From Salegentibacter sediminis (lineage in GTDB: Bacteria; Bacteroidota; Bacteroidia; Flavobacteriales; Flavobacteriaceae): a DNA stretch of 64,000 bases. Below, piece after piece: positions 17,533 to 26,635 of this stretch; the first letter of the stretch is position 1; each line of letters starts with the position of its first letter. The position numbers were made by a program, and so were the translations under genes. The notes under the pieces are model-generated. The model did not search any database. It was not told the DNA's origin and was given only the letters and a program-made list of their open reading frames with translations. Where the stretch lies: positions 124,001 to 188,000 of the forward strand of contig NZ_MSJR01000007.1 in assembly GCF_002078605.1 (NCBI RefSeq), given 5' to 3'.

Positions 17533-18783
17533 ATGGCCAAAAGTATAACAGGTTACGACTGGACTACAATTTTGATTTTTTTACTCCTGGTTGGTTTTGG
17601 CTGGGCCAACATATATTCTGCTTCCCTGGGTGTTAATACCGGTAATCTTCTAGACCTTAACCAGGTTTACGGTAGGCAGGGCTTATGGATTGTACTTAGT
17701 TTCTTTATTCTGATTATCGTACTTTCTATTGAACCCAAATTCTATCAGCGTTTTTCCAGTGTAATTTATATAATTAGTCTCTTAAGTCTTGCCGGCTTAT
17801 TTGTATTTGGAAAAACCATTGCAGGCCAAACCGCCTGGTACGTCATGGGCCCCGTTAGCCTTCAACCCGCCGAATTTGCTAAAGCAGCCACAGCTCTGGC
17901 GGTAGCTAAATACGTAAGTGGCATTCAGGTTAATTTAAAGGAATTTGAACATCAGCTGAAAGTTTTTGTCATTATAAGTCTACCGGTGTTACTGGTTATG
18001 ATGCAACCCGATGCAGGAAGTGCGATGGTTTATTTTGCATTCATCTTTCCTCTTTATCGGGAGGGCTTACATTTTGCTTACTTACTACTGGGCTTTTTCG
18101 CTGCCATTCTTTTTGTGGCCACCCTGGCCTTCGGCATCCCCTGGGTTATAGGCGGGATCCTGGCCATTGGGGGACTCATGTTTTTAAGAAATCGCAAAAG
18201 GAGACCTAATATTCTCAAATATTTATTCCTGATGACGGTTGCCATAGGCTTTTCCCTTTCGGTTAATTATGTGTTTGAAAATGTATTTAAACAGCATCAC
18301 CGGGATCGTTTCAATATTGTGTTGGGAAAGGAGGTTGATTCCCGCGGAATAGGTTACAACACCAACCAAAGTGAGATTGCGATAGGTAGTGGAGGCTGGT
18401 TTGGAAAAGGCTGGACAGAAGGCACTCAAACCAAAGGTCATTTTGTACCAGAACAACATACCGATTATATCTTTAGCACCGTAGGAGAAGAATGGGGGTT
18501 CCTGGGGAGCAGTTTTGTAATATTTCTATTCGTATTGCTTTTGGTTAGGTTACTCTATCTGGCCGAGAGGCAACGCTCCCAATTTAGCAGGGTATATGGC
18601 TACAGCGTTATAGGCATTATCTTTATGCACTTCTTGGTTAACATAGGAATGGTCATAGGTATATTCCCAACCGTAGGAATACCCCTACCCTTTTTTAGTT
18701 ATGGTGGCTCCGGCCTCTGGGCATTTACCATTTTACTGTTTATTTTCATCAAACTGGATGCCGAAAGAATTTCATATATTTAA
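17533..18783 (+). CDS. rodA: Rod shape-determining protein RodA (SEDS glycosyltransferase)
   Basis: A 416-residue SEDS-family membrane protein with about ten helices, which polymerises lipid II into glycan strands with PBP2. The motifs Q-P-A-E-F-A-K near residue 114, Q-P-D-A-G-S-A near 158 and the large periplasmic loop ending in P-E-Q-H-T-D-Y-I-F-S are diagnostic. The catalytic Asp region G-E-E-W-G-F-L-G follows. It begins directly after the PBP2 stop codon and is the last gene of the mre operon. A bidirectional terminator lies 90 bp downstream. Confidence 0.97.
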   Translation: MAKSITGYDWTTILIFLLLVGFGWANIYSASLGVNTGNLLDLNQVYGRQGLWIVLSFFILIIVLSIEPKFYQRFSSVIYIISLLSLAGLFVFGKTIAGQTAWYVMGPVSLQPAEFAKAATALAVAKYVSGIQVNLKEFEHQLKVFVIISLPVLLVMMQPDAGSAMVYFAFIFPLYREGLHFAYLLLGFFAAILFVATLAFGIPWVIGGILAIGGLMFLRNRKRRPNILKYLFLMTVAIGFSLSVNYVFENVFKQHHRDRFNIVLGKEVDSRGIGYNTNQSEIAIGSGGWFGKGWTEGTQTKGHFVPEQHTDYIFSTVGEEWGFLGSSFVIFLFVLLLVRLLYLAERQRSQFSRVYGYSVIGIIFMHFLVNIGMVIGIFPTVGIPLPFFSYGGSGLWAFTILLFIFIKLDAERISYI

Positions 18784-18860
18784 TTACAACGTTCTGCCAG
18801 AAGCAACAATGCCGCAACCAACAGAATTATAACCGGATAGATATATTTACGTTTTATCAT
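18780..18860 (-). CDS. Possible 26-residue single-helix membrane peptide
   Basis: A short ATG frame (18860 down to 18780) encodes a basic N-terminus M-I-K-R-K-Y, a hydrophobic stretch of about 16 residues and the end A-E-R-C-N. This is what a tiny inner-membrane protein looks like. It lies downstream of the prc terminator on the minus strand and overlaps the last 4 bases of rodA on the other strand. No promoter box was found, and frames of this size arise by chance, so this is only a candidate. Confidence 0.22.
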   Translation of the reverse strand: MIKRKYIYPVIILLVAALLLLAERCN

Positions 18861-18873
18861 ACTTAAAAATCAA

Positions 18874-18901
18874 AAATGCCCCGGGAATTCCCGGGGCATT
18901 T
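18874..18901. terminator. Bidirectional terminator between rodA and prc
   Basis: A perfect 28-bp palindrome with the GC core GCCCCGGGAATTCCCGGGGC, flanked by AAAAA on the left and TATTTTTTTA on the right. It can end transcription from both the convergent rodA and prc operons. Confidence 0.9.
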
Positions 18902-18916
18902 ATTTTTTTATCGCCA

Positions 18917-21064
18917 TTAATTATTAATTCTGGCCACTTTAATATTATTAACCTTAAGCTCAGAAAGCACATTCAGAGCCTCCTCAATATAGATGTCTTT
19001 GCTTAGGTTGGTATGCCATCTGTCTCTTTTCTCTTTTAAGATAGTGTCACTTACAAAAAGTTCTTTTTCATAAGGCAGCGAGGTATACGTAAGATCTGTC
19101 GCATATTCTTTTAATGAATCGAAACGTTTGGCTACTCGCTTGTTCTCCTCGGCATTTTTGCTGTATTCCGTAAAATTAAGAGAATGAACATTATTATCGC
19201 TTTGAGTTTTTATCCACCTGGCATTCTCCTCGATGAGTTTTAACTGTTGGTTCTCATTCATTCTTTGTTTGCTTCCTTCAATGGTTTCCTCAAAATTTAC
19301 ATAACCATCCCAAATCTCATAATCGGCGGCATCAATCTTATCCCAGGGTAATGGGTTTTCCATATCCTTTTCCCCAATATCTACAAAGCTGTAACGATCT
19401 GGAACCACGACATCACTTTTTACTCCTTCCAACTGAGTGGAACCTCCATCAACTCTATAGAATTTTTGAGTAGTCAATTTAAGAGCTCCTAAATCACCGT
19501 ACTCATTGTTTCTTAACCAACGGTTCAGGTCTATCACGTTTTGTACGGTACCTTTCCCGTAAGTTTGTTTACTACCTATGATAACTGCTCTCTTATAATC
19601 CTGCATAGCTGCAGCTAATATCTCTGAGGCCGAAGCCGAAAGTTCGTTCACAAGAATCACAAGAGGGCCATCCCATAAAACAGACGGATCTTTATCCTTT
19701 AAAATTTCCTTTTTCTGTCCACTTGATTTAACCTGAACAATTGGCCCCTTTTCAATAAACAATCCGGCAATATCTACCACGGTTTTAAGGGAACCTCCGC
19801 CGTTATTTCTCAAATCCAGCACAAGGCCGTCCATACCTTCTTTTTTAAGGCGAACAATATCCTTTTCAATATCTGAAGCAGCATTCCTTTCGGCATAATT
19901 TTCCATATCGAAATAGAATTTCGGAAGATTTATCACCCCAAAATTCTTCCCATCTTTTTCAACCATAGAGGTTTTGGCGTATGTTTCTTCAATCTCTACT
20001 ACATCCCGGGTTAGGGTTATATTCTCTATGGTTCCCATTAATTTTTTTCTAACGGTTAAAGTAACTTTAGAATCTTTTGGGCCTTTTATAAGTTTAACAG
20101 CATCATCCAGGCGCATTCCCACAATGCTCACCGCTTCATCTTCATCTTCCTGCTTTACTTTCAGGATTACGTCGCCTTCGCTCAATTCGTCACTTCTCCA
20201 GGCTGGCCCACCAGAGATCACTTCCATAATGGTAATATTGTCACTTTTTTTCTGAAGTCTTGCCCCAATTCCTTCCAGTTTACCCGACATTGCCATATCG
20301 AATCTATCCTTATCCTGCGGGGCAAAATAAAATGTATGAGGATCAAACTCCTCTACGATCGCATTGATATATACTGAAAAATAATCTTTACGTTCAAGGT
20401 CGTCGGTAAAATCGAAGTACTCCTCTAGCGAAGTAAGGGTCACTTCCCGCGCTTCTTTTTCTAGTTCTTCATCAGATTTTATAGTGTAATCTGGATCTTC
20501 TTCCTTTTTCTGCTTTTCTTCTTCTTTTTTATCGTGAAAAGTGATAAGCGTAGAAAACTTAAGTTGTTTTCTCCATCTTTCTATCATTTCCTTTTTGGAA
20601 TCAACATATTCCAGATCTTCAAAACTTGTATTGAGTTCTTCATCCTTTTCGAAATCAAAAGGAGAAGACAGAATTTCCTTATAAATTTCGCGCGACTCAT
20701 CTGAACGCTGCATCAAGCGCTGGTAGGTAAGGTCAAAAAAGCTGATATCCTTGGCCTTGATATGGTCATCGATTAATTCTTCATATTCGCCGAATTCTTC
20801 AATATCGCTTGCATAGAAAAAGCGCTTAGAACCATCCAGGTTCCTAAGGTAGTCTTTATAAACTCCTTTTGAGAATTCGTCGTTAACATCTTTAGCGTCA
20901 TAATGTCCCTGATTAAGCACATAGGTTATCAGGTCTATTAGTACTTTATCTTTATTGGGATCATCAAAACTTTTGGTAGTAAAACTACAGGAAGCTACTG
21001 CCATTAAAAGCAGTACTACAAGAATTTTAGGGTTCCTTTTCATAAATCGCATAAATTTCATCAT
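18917..21064 (-). CDS. prc: C-terminal processing (tail-specific) protease Prc
   Basis: A 715-residue periplasmic S41 protease. It has a signal/lipoprotein-like N-terminus (hydrophobic 13-25, Cys26 in V-A-S-C-S). A long helical domain precedes a PDZ domain with G-I-G-A-R-L. The S41 catalytic region has the S-A-S-A-S-E serine motif and the T-Y-G-K-G-T-V lysine motif, and a DUF3340-like C-terminal domain ends the protein. Prc trims C-termini of envelope proteins and regulates murein hydrolases. A charged Glu/Lys tract near residues 175-195 looks like a flexible linker. It is a single gene with the terminator above at its 3' end. Confidence 0.95.
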   Translation of the reverse strand: MMKFMRFMKRNPKILVVLLLMAVASCSFTTKSFDDPNKDKVLIDLITYVLNQGHYDAKDVNDEFSKGVYKDYLRNLDGSKRFFYASDIEEFGEYEELIDDHIKAKDISFFDLTYQRLMQRSDESREIYKEILSSPFDFEKDEELNTSFEDLEYVDSKKEMIERWRKQLKFSTLITFHDKKEEEKQKKEEDPDYTIKSDEELEKEAREVTLTSLEEYFDFTDDLERKDYFSVYINAIVEEFDPHTFYFAPQDKDRFDMAMSGKLEGIGARLQKKSDNITIMEVISGGPAWRSDELSEGDVILKVKQEDEDEAVSIVGMRLDDAVKLIKGPKDSKVTLTVRKKLMGTIENITLTRDVVEIEETYAKTSMVEKDGKNFGVINLPKFYFDMENYAERNAASDIEKDIVRLKKEGMDGLVLDLRNNGGGSLKTVVDIAGLFIEKGPIVQVKSSGQKKEILKDKDPSVLWDGPLVILVNELSASASEILAAAMQDYKRAVIIGSKQTYGKGTVQNVIDLNRWLRNNEYGDLGALKLTTQKFYRVDGGSTQLEGVKSDVVVPDRYSFVDIGEKDMENPLPWDKIDAADYEIWDGYVNFEETIEGSKQRMNENQQLKLIEENARWIKTQSDNNVHSLNFTEYSKNAEENKRVAKRFDSLKEYATDLTYTSLPYEKELFVSDTILKEKRDRWHTNLSKDIYIEEALNVLSELKVNNIKVARINN

Positions 21065-21189
21065 AATGGCTTACCAAAATACATTAAAAATTGTGCCAAG
21101 ACACGGCCTCAACACTAATAATTTGTTAAACTACTAAGATAGGCTTTCCTTAGGAAATTACTATTTTAGCCGTAATAATTTTAAAATGC

Positions 21190-21972
21190 ATGGATAAAGA
21201 AAAACCATTGATTCTGGTGACCAATGACGACGGAATTACTGCTCCAGGAATCCGGGCCTTAATCGAGGTTATGAAAGAACTCGGAGAAGTTATTGTTGTT
21301 GCTCCGGATAGTCCCCAAAGCGGAATGGGTCACGCCATAACCATTAGCGACACCTTATTCTGTGAACCCGTTACCATTAAGGAAAACTATAAACATAAAG
21401 AATTTAGTTGTTCAGGAACTCCTGCCGACTGTGTCAAAATTGCAACTCAGGAAATTCTGCACCGCAAACCCGATCTTTGTGTTAGTGGGATAAACCATGG
21501 GTCAAACTCCTCGATAAATGTTATTTATTCAGGAACCATGAGCGCTGCGGTAGAAGCGGGGATTGAAGGAATTCCGGCAATAGGTTTTTCCTTATTGGAT
21601 TATTCACTAACCGCCGATTTCGAGCCTTCAAAAAAGTTTGTCAAAGCCATTACACGCAAAGTTCTAAAACACGGGCTACCAAAAGGCGTTGTCCTGAATG
21701 TGAATTTACCTAAGCTCCAATCTTCCGAAATTAAAGGCATCAAAGTGTGTCGCCAGGCCAATGCTCATTGGGAGGAAGAATTTGATAAAAGAACTAATCC
21801 ACAGGGACGCGACTATTACTGGCTAACCGGAAAATTTGTTAATAAGGATAAAGGCGAAGACACTGATGAGTGGGCTCTTGCCAATGGATTTGTTTCGGTA
21901 GTCCCGGTTCAATTCGACCTTACTGCACACCATGTCATGGACGATCTTAATAACTGGGAACTCAATGATTAA
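21190..21972 (+). CDS. surE: 5'/3'-nucleotidase SurE
   Basis: A 260-residue SurE, a metal-dependent phosphatase that removes phosphate from nucleoside 5'- and 3'-monophosphates. The metal-site motif L-V-T-N-D-D-G is near residue 12, with A-P-D-S-P-Q-S-G-M-G and the conserved S-G-I-N-H-G-S-N following. The start at 21190 is chosen because the nearby ATG at 21186 is out of frame and stops at once. It overlaps the following small membrane gene by 8 bp and heads the surE-lpxB-comEC operon. Confidence 0.97.
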   Translation: MDKEKPLILVTNDDGITAPGIRALIEVMKELGEVIVVAPDSPQSGMGHAITISDTLFCEPVTIKENYKHKEFSCSGTPADCVKIATQEILHRKPDLCVSGINHGSNSSINVIYSGTMSAAVEAGIEGIPAIGFSLLDYSLTADFEPSKKFVKAITRKVLKHGLPKGVVLNVNLPKLQSSEIKGIKVCRQANAHWEEEFDKRTNPQGRDYYWLTGKFVNKDKGEDTDEWALANGFVSVVPVQFDLTAHHVMDDLNNWELND

Positions 21973-22246
21973 GCAGGATATTTTTATAGGCTTTCTTGTG
22001 GGACTGGCTTTCAATATTGGAGGTATTCTTCTTTATATTCTTATTTTTTCAGCTTATGGAATAGACCAAACTATAGAAGATGCTATAATCAACGATTATA
22101 TTGGTAAAATCATCGCCTTGGGAGCCATACTCAATTTCCTGCCATTTTTTGTTTTCCTAAAAAAGAAACAGCATTATCACGCCAGGGGTGTTTTACTCGC
22201 CACTATTGTAGCGGCCGTGGCCATTGCATTCTCAAAAATATTTTAA
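21965..22246 (+). CDS. Small membrane protein between surE and lpxB
   Basis: A 93-residue protein with three likely membrane helices (about 5-28, 45-62 and 72-90) separated by charged loops. The ATG at 21965 overlaps the surE end by 8 bp and the stop abuts lpxB, so it is embedded in the operon. No function is recognised. Its fixed packing between two housekeeping genes argues that it is real. Confidence 0.8.
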   Translation: MIKQDIFIGFLVGLAFNIGGILLYILIFSAYGIDQTIEDAIINDYIGKIIALGAILNFLPFFVFLKKKQHYHARGVLLATIVAAVAIAFSKIF

Positions 22247-23359
22247 ATGAAATATTATCTCATTGCCGGCGAAGCTTCAGGCGACCTCCACGCCTCAAAC
22301 CTAATGAAAGCTCTGAAGGAAACAGATCCCAATGCCGAATTCCGATTCTGGGGCGGCGATCTTATGCAGCAGCAAGGAGGAGAATTGGTGATGCATTACC
22401 GGGAGCTGGCATTCATGGGTTTTGCTGAAGTCATTGGAAATCTAAGAACAATACTTCGCAATATAAGTTTCTGCAAAGACGACATTAGTAAATACCGGCC
22501 AGATGTGATCATCTTTGTAGATTATCCGGGCTTTAATATGCGCATTGCAAAATGGGCGAAGGCCCAGGGTTTTAAAACCCACTATTATATCTCACCGCAG
22601 ATATGGGCTTGGAAAGAAAATCGCATTAAGGCAATAAAAAGGGATATCGACAAGATGTATGTTATTCTTCCCTTCGAAAAAGAATTTTATGAAGAAAAAC
22701 ATAATTTTCCGGTTCACTTTGTAGGGCACCCATTAATTGATGCAATTTCCAGCCAAAAACTTGTAGATGCCTCTAATTTCAGAAAACAGCATAATTTAAG
22801 TAGTAAACCAATTATCGCAATTCTTCCCGGAAGCCGAAAACAAGAGATAACCAAAATGCTGGAAATCATGTTGAGCATCACAAATGATTTTCCGGATTAT
22901 CAGTTTATTATCGCCGGGGCACCAAGCCAGGAGGAAGATTTTTACCGGCCATTTTTAAAGAAAAACCAGGTTACCCTGGTAATGAATAAAACCTATGAGA
23001 TACTAAGTCTATCTCATGCTGCGTTAGTAACATCTGGTACAGCAACCTTGGAAACAGCACTTTTTAAGGTTCCCGAAGTCGTATGTTACAAAGGAAGTTT
23101 TATCTCTTACCATATCGCTAAACAGATCGTAAATTTGGAATTTATTTCTCTGGTGAACTTAATTATGAAACGCGAAGTAGTAACCGAACTGATTCAGCGA
23201 AATTTCAACAAGGCCTCCTTGAAGAGAGAACTCACTAAAATTCTGGAGGATGAACATAGAAAAAAGATGTTCGAAGACTATTACCTGCTGGAACAAAAAT
23301 TAGGTGGCAAAGGCGCCAGCAAAAAGACCGCTCAACTAATTTTTGATACGATTAAATAA
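22247..23359 (+). CDS. lpxB: Lipid-A-disaccharide synthase
   Basis: A 370-residue GT19 glycosyltransferase that joins UDP-diacylglucosamine and lipid X to make the lipid A disaccharide. The N-terminal A-G-E-A-S-G-D-L-H-A motif, D-Y-P-G-F-N, Y-Y-I-S-P-Q-I-W-A-W and the C-terminal L-P-G-S-R and S-G-T-A-T-L-E-T motifs are diagnostic. Length is normal. It sits between the small membrane protein and the NlpC/P60 gene on one transcript. Confidence 0.97.
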   Translation: MKYYLIAGEASGDLHASNLMKALKETDPNAEFRFWGGDLMQQQGGELVMHYRELAFMGFAEVIGNLRTILRNISFCKDDISKYRPDVIIFVDYPGFNMRIAKWAKAQGFKTHYYISPQIWAWKENRIKAIKRDIDKMYVILPFEKEFYEEKHNFPVHFVGHPLIDAISSQKLVDASNFRKQHNLSSKPIIAILPGSRKQEITKMLEIMLSITNDFPDYQFIIAGAPSQEEDFYRPFLKKNQVTLVMNKTYEILSLSHAALVTSGTATLETALFKVPEVVCYKGSFISYHIAKQIVNLEFISLVNLIMKREVVTELIQRNFNKASLKRELTKILEDEHRKKMFEDYYLLEQKLGGKGASKKTAQLIFDTIK

Positions 23360-23366
23360 AGCTGAT

Positions 23367-23873
23367 ATGCAGTTTCGGTTAAATTTTTTGCTAATTATTT
23401 TTTCTGGAGTACTACTTACCTCCTGTGGTGCTTCCCGCTCCAAAGTGATAACTACAAAAACCGAAAGTGCCACCCGCATAGAACCTGCAAACAAACAGGT
23501 ACAAAATATTATCTCCCACGCCTTAGAGTTTGAAGGTACCCGGTACAAATACGGCGGAACCACCAAAAAAGGCATGGATTGTTCCGGATTGATCTACACT
23601 TCATTTCTCAAAGAAGATATCCCGCTGCCCCGAACCTCACGCGATCTTTCCCTTAAAGGCCAGAGACTATATCTTAAAGAGGTCTCACCGGGGGACTTGC
23701 TATTCTTTGAAACCAACAAAAAAAGAAAGGTCATTAACCATGTTGGTCTGGTGGTAGAAGTTGCAGATGAGATCCTGTTTATTCATTCTTCTACCTCCCG
23801 GGGAGTGATTATTTCGTCTCTGGAGAACAATTACTGGAAGACCAATTTTGTGATGGCACGCCGGATTTTATAA
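23367..23873 (+). CDS. NlpC/P60 (C40) peptidase lipoprotein
   Basis: A 168-residue lipoprotein taken from ATG 23367. A hydrophobic leader ends in L-L-T-S-C at Cys20, so it is anchored in the envelope. The NlpC/P60 domain follows, with catalytic Cys in M-D-C-S-G-L, His in N-H-V-G-L-V and the third polar residue in I-H-S-S-T. Such enzymes cut peptide bridges in peptidoglycan stems. It begins 7 bp after the lpxB stop. Confidence 0.93.
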   Translation: MQFRLNFLLIIFSGVLLTSCGASRSKVITTKTESATRIEPANKQVQNIISHALEFEGTRYKYGGTTKKGMDCSGLIYTSFLKEDIPLPRTSRDLSLKGQRLYLKEVSPGDLLFFETNKKRKVINHVGLVVEVADEILFIHSSTSRGVIISSLENNYWKTNFVMARRIL

Positions 23874-23925
23874 ATTTTTCATATCTTCCTTAGTCTATTC
23901 CCCAAATCGCTATTTAAATTAAGCG

Positions 23926-25998
23926 ATGCGATTTCTGAATTTCACATTTATAAAACTAAGCCTAAGCTTTGTCCCGGGAATAATAGCTGGGTTTTACCTG
24001 GATATTTCGCTACAGGTCCTTTTTGGGATAGTGAGCCTGCTTGTTCCGGTTTTTATTTTGGCTTTTTATCGTGCCAGAAAGCAAATCTTCCCAGATGCTT
24101 TCTTCGGAATTCTGGTGTTCCTATTTATTTTTTTCCTGGGGTTTTTAACGACCAGTCTCCACAACCCCAAAAATCGTTCGCTTCATTACATTAATGCTCC
24201 GGAAAATTCAGAAAAGACCTTGCTTCAGGCCCGGATCATAGAAAAATTAAAACCAGCCTCCTATAATCAGCGTTACATAATCGAAGCTGAAACCTTAAAG
24301 AACGAAAACCAGGGAACAAGAATAACAGAAGGGAAGCTTCTGCTCAGCACAGAAAAGGACTCAACAGAATTCCAGATAGGAGATATACTCCTGCTCCCCT
24401 ACCGTCCAGTTGAAATCAATTCTCCACTTAATCCATACCAGTTTGATTATAAAAATTATATGGAGAAACAGGCGGTGCTGAAACAGCTCCGAATTAATCC
24501 CAAAGAAATCCTGAAAATTGGACAGACCTCATCCCCCATAAGTTTCGCTGAAAATTTAAGAGAACGGATAATAACAAAGCTTCAGGCTGCCAGTTTCTCT
24601 GAAGAAGAATTGAGCATTATCCAGGCTTTGCTCCTGGGGCAACGCAGAGATATTTCAAGGAAGATCTACGATCAATACGCTGCAGCCGGAGCCCTACATA
24701 TACTTGCTGTTTCAGGTTTACACGTGGGGATCATTCTTCTCTTTCTCAATCTCATGCTTAAACCATTGGAAAACTTAACGCAGGGAAGGCTAATAAAAAC
24801 CATCCTGTTACTTCTATTAATGTGGGGATTCGCGCTTCTTGCGGGGCTATCACCATCGGTAGTTAGAGCTGTAAGCATGTTTTCCTTTGTAGCCATAGGG
24901 ATGCAATTAAAACGAAAAACCAGTGTGATGAACAGCCTGTTTGTTTCGCTTTTTGTGTTGCTACTCCTTAAGCCTTATTTCATTTTTCAGGTGGGCTTTC
25001 AGCTAAGCTATCTCGCCGTTTTCAGTATTGTGGCTTTTCAACCATATTTCTATGGGTTGGTAAGACCAAAATTCAGGGTTTTGCGATATATGTGGGGATT
25101 ACTGACTGTAAGTGCAGCAGCACAACTCGGCGTTCTACCCCTTAGCCTTTTCTATTTTCATCAATTTCCTACCCTATTTTTTTTATCCAACCTGATAATT
25201 CTTCCGGCCCTGGGGATTATCCTGGGCTTAGGAATTTTAGTGATCCTGTTGAGCCTGCTAAATGCCTTACCTGAGCAATTAGCCGAAAGCTATGGTCAAC
25301 TGATAAGTTATATGAATCAGTTTGTAGGTTGGGTGGCCGGGCAGGAAGATTTTCTCTTTAAAGAAATCTCTTTTTCTATGCTTCAAAGTATTACGGCATA
25401 TTTAATAATTCTAGGCTTGTTTTTTCTGCTGATTCAAAAAACCTACAAAACGACGGTTTTCCTACTTCTGGCAGTAATCAGTTTTCAGCTAAGCAATATT
25501 TATGAAAAGCAAAACCAATTTTCTGAAGAAGCTGTGATTTTTCATAAAAGCAGGAATAATTTAATAGGCCTTTATCAAAACAGAAATTTGCAAGTCTATC
25601 ATAATCCGGATAGTCTGGCTTCTACACAAAGAATTATAAGCGATTATAGAACCGGAAAAAATATCACTAAAATAGAAAGCGATACCATTAAAAATGTCCT
25701 GAGGTTTAGAGACAAAAACCTTCTGATAATAGATAGCAGCGCGATCTATGACATCCCGGGTTTAAAACCCGAACTCCTTTTAATTACCCAGTCTCCAAAG
25801 ATTAATCTGGAGCGTGTTTTAAATTTAATCAAGCCCGCTCAGGTAATTGCAGATGGCAGTAATTACAATAGTTTTGTAGCGCGTTGGAAAGAAACCTGCC
25901 GAAAACAAAAAGTCCCTTTCCACCACACGGGTGAAAAGGGAGCTTTCCGCATTTCTACAGAACCAAAGGCTCTATATCAACTAACACTTAAACTTTAA
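23926..25998 (+). CDS. comEC: ComEC/Rec2-family DNA-uptake channel protein
   Basis: A 690-residue inner-membrane protein. It has N-terminal helices and a DUF4131/OB-like domain (to about 200), then the Competence domain with the L-A-V-S-G-L-H-V-G-I motif near residue 265 and about eight further helices, then a soluble C-terminal region. The C-terminal part seems shorter than a full metallo-beta-lactamase domain and no H-x-H-x-D-H motif is visible, so the nuclease-like domain is absent or degenerate. The likely role is passage of single-stranded DNA across the inner membrane. It ends one base before the convergent thioredoxin gene. Confidence 0.92.
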   Translation: MRFLNFTFIKLSLSFVPGIIAGFYLDISLQVLFGIVSLLVPVFILAFYRARKQIFPDAFFGILVFLFIFFLGFLTTSLHNPKNRSLHYINAPENSEKTLLQARIIEKLKPASYNQRYIIEAETLKNENQGTRITEGKLLLSTEKDSTEFQIGDILLLPYRPVEINSPLNPYQFDYKNYMEKQAVLKQLRINPKEILKIGQTSSPISFAENLRERIITKLQAASFSEEELSIIQALLLGQRRDISRKIYDQYAAAGALHILAVSGLHVGIILLFLNLMLKPLENLTQGRLIKTILLLLLMWGFALLAGLSPSVVRAVSMFSFVAIGMQLKRKTSVMNSLFVSLFVLLLLKPYFIFQVGFQLSYLAVFSIVAFQPYFYGLVRPKFRVLRYMWGLLTVSAAAQLGVLPLSLFYFHQFPTLFFLSNLIILPALGIILGLGILVILLSLLNALPEQLAESYGQLISYMNQFVGWVAGQEDFLFKEISFSMLQSITAYLIILGLFFLLIQKTYKTTVFLLLAVISFQLSNIYEKQNQFSEEAVIFHKSRNNLIGLYQNRNLQVYHNPDSLASTQRIISDYRTGKNITKIESDTIKNVLRFRDKNLLIIDSSAIYDIPGLKPELLLITQSPKINLERVLNLIKPAQVIADGSNYNSFVARWKETCRKQKVPFHHTGEKGAFRISTEPKALYQLTLKL

Positions 25999-26535
25999 TT
26001 AAAAAGTGCCTTCAAAGCTTTCCTGATACTCAGCAAAAGCTTTTTTTGTTGTCATTTTTTTATAATCATCGGTACCGAATAATTTCAAATAAATCTCCAA
26101 TTGTTGCGGAGTTCGATAACCGGTTATTGGCGCTATTAAATTCGCATCTTCATCAAAGAACACCAGTGTTGGATAACCTCTTACTCCAAGGGCTGCGGTG
26201 AATTGATGAGTTGTATTTCGACCTTTTTTATTGGGGTCAAAATTAGGATTGGTAAATTTCTTATCAGGGAAATTGACTACTTCATTCCCTTCGGCGTTAA
26301 ACTTTACCGCATAAAAGTTCTCATTTACATATGCAACCACATCTTTATTGGAAAAAGTATTTCTATCAAGCATCTTACAGGGGCCACACCAGGTGGTGTA
26401 AGCATCCATAAATATCTTTTTAGGTTCCTTTTTCTGAGCTTCCAGGGCTTCATTCATAGTCATCCAGTTAATCTCCTGGGCCTGAAGGAAGCCTGTGGCA
26501 AAAAACAATAAAATTAGCGTTGAAATCTTATGCAT
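25999..26535 (-). CDS. Secreted thioredoxin-like protein
   Basis: A 178-residue protein with a signal peptide (residues 1-19, cut after A-Q) and a thioredoxin fold with the redox motif Cys50-G-P-Cys53. Two or more inserted Lys/Asn-rich residues near G-R-N-T-T-H-Q-F are typical of the Bacteroidetes thioredoxin_7-like group. It probably works in periplasmic disulfide exchange. The R-G-Y-P-T-L-V-F-F segment carries the cis-proline expected opposite the active site. Its stop directly abuts that of comEC, with no terminator visible between them. Confidence 0.9.
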   Translation of the reverse strand: MHKISTLILLFFATGFLQAQEINWMTMNEALEAQKKEPKKIFMDAYTTWCGPCKMLDRNTFSNKDVVAYVNENFYAVKFNAEGNEVVNFPDKKFTNPNFDPNKKGRNTTHQFTAALGVRGYPTLVFFDEDANLIAPITGYRTPQQLEIYLKLFGTDDYKKMTTKKAFAEYQESFEGTF

Positions 26536-26581
26536 AAATAAAATATTTTAGGCCTTAGTCGAATTATAACGCTATCCTAAC

Positions 26582-26614
26582 AAAAAACGTTCCTCAAATT
26601 TAAGGAACGCTTTT
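26582..26614 (-). terminator. Terminator after the POT transporter gene
   Basis: Read on the minus strand, CGTTCCT and AGGAACG form a 7-bp stem (26603-26609 with 26588-26594) around an 8-nt loop, followed by a run of six T. It lies 22 bp beyond the transporter stop codon. Confidence 0.8.
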
Positions 26615-26635
26615 CTTAAAATAAAGTCATTTAAC

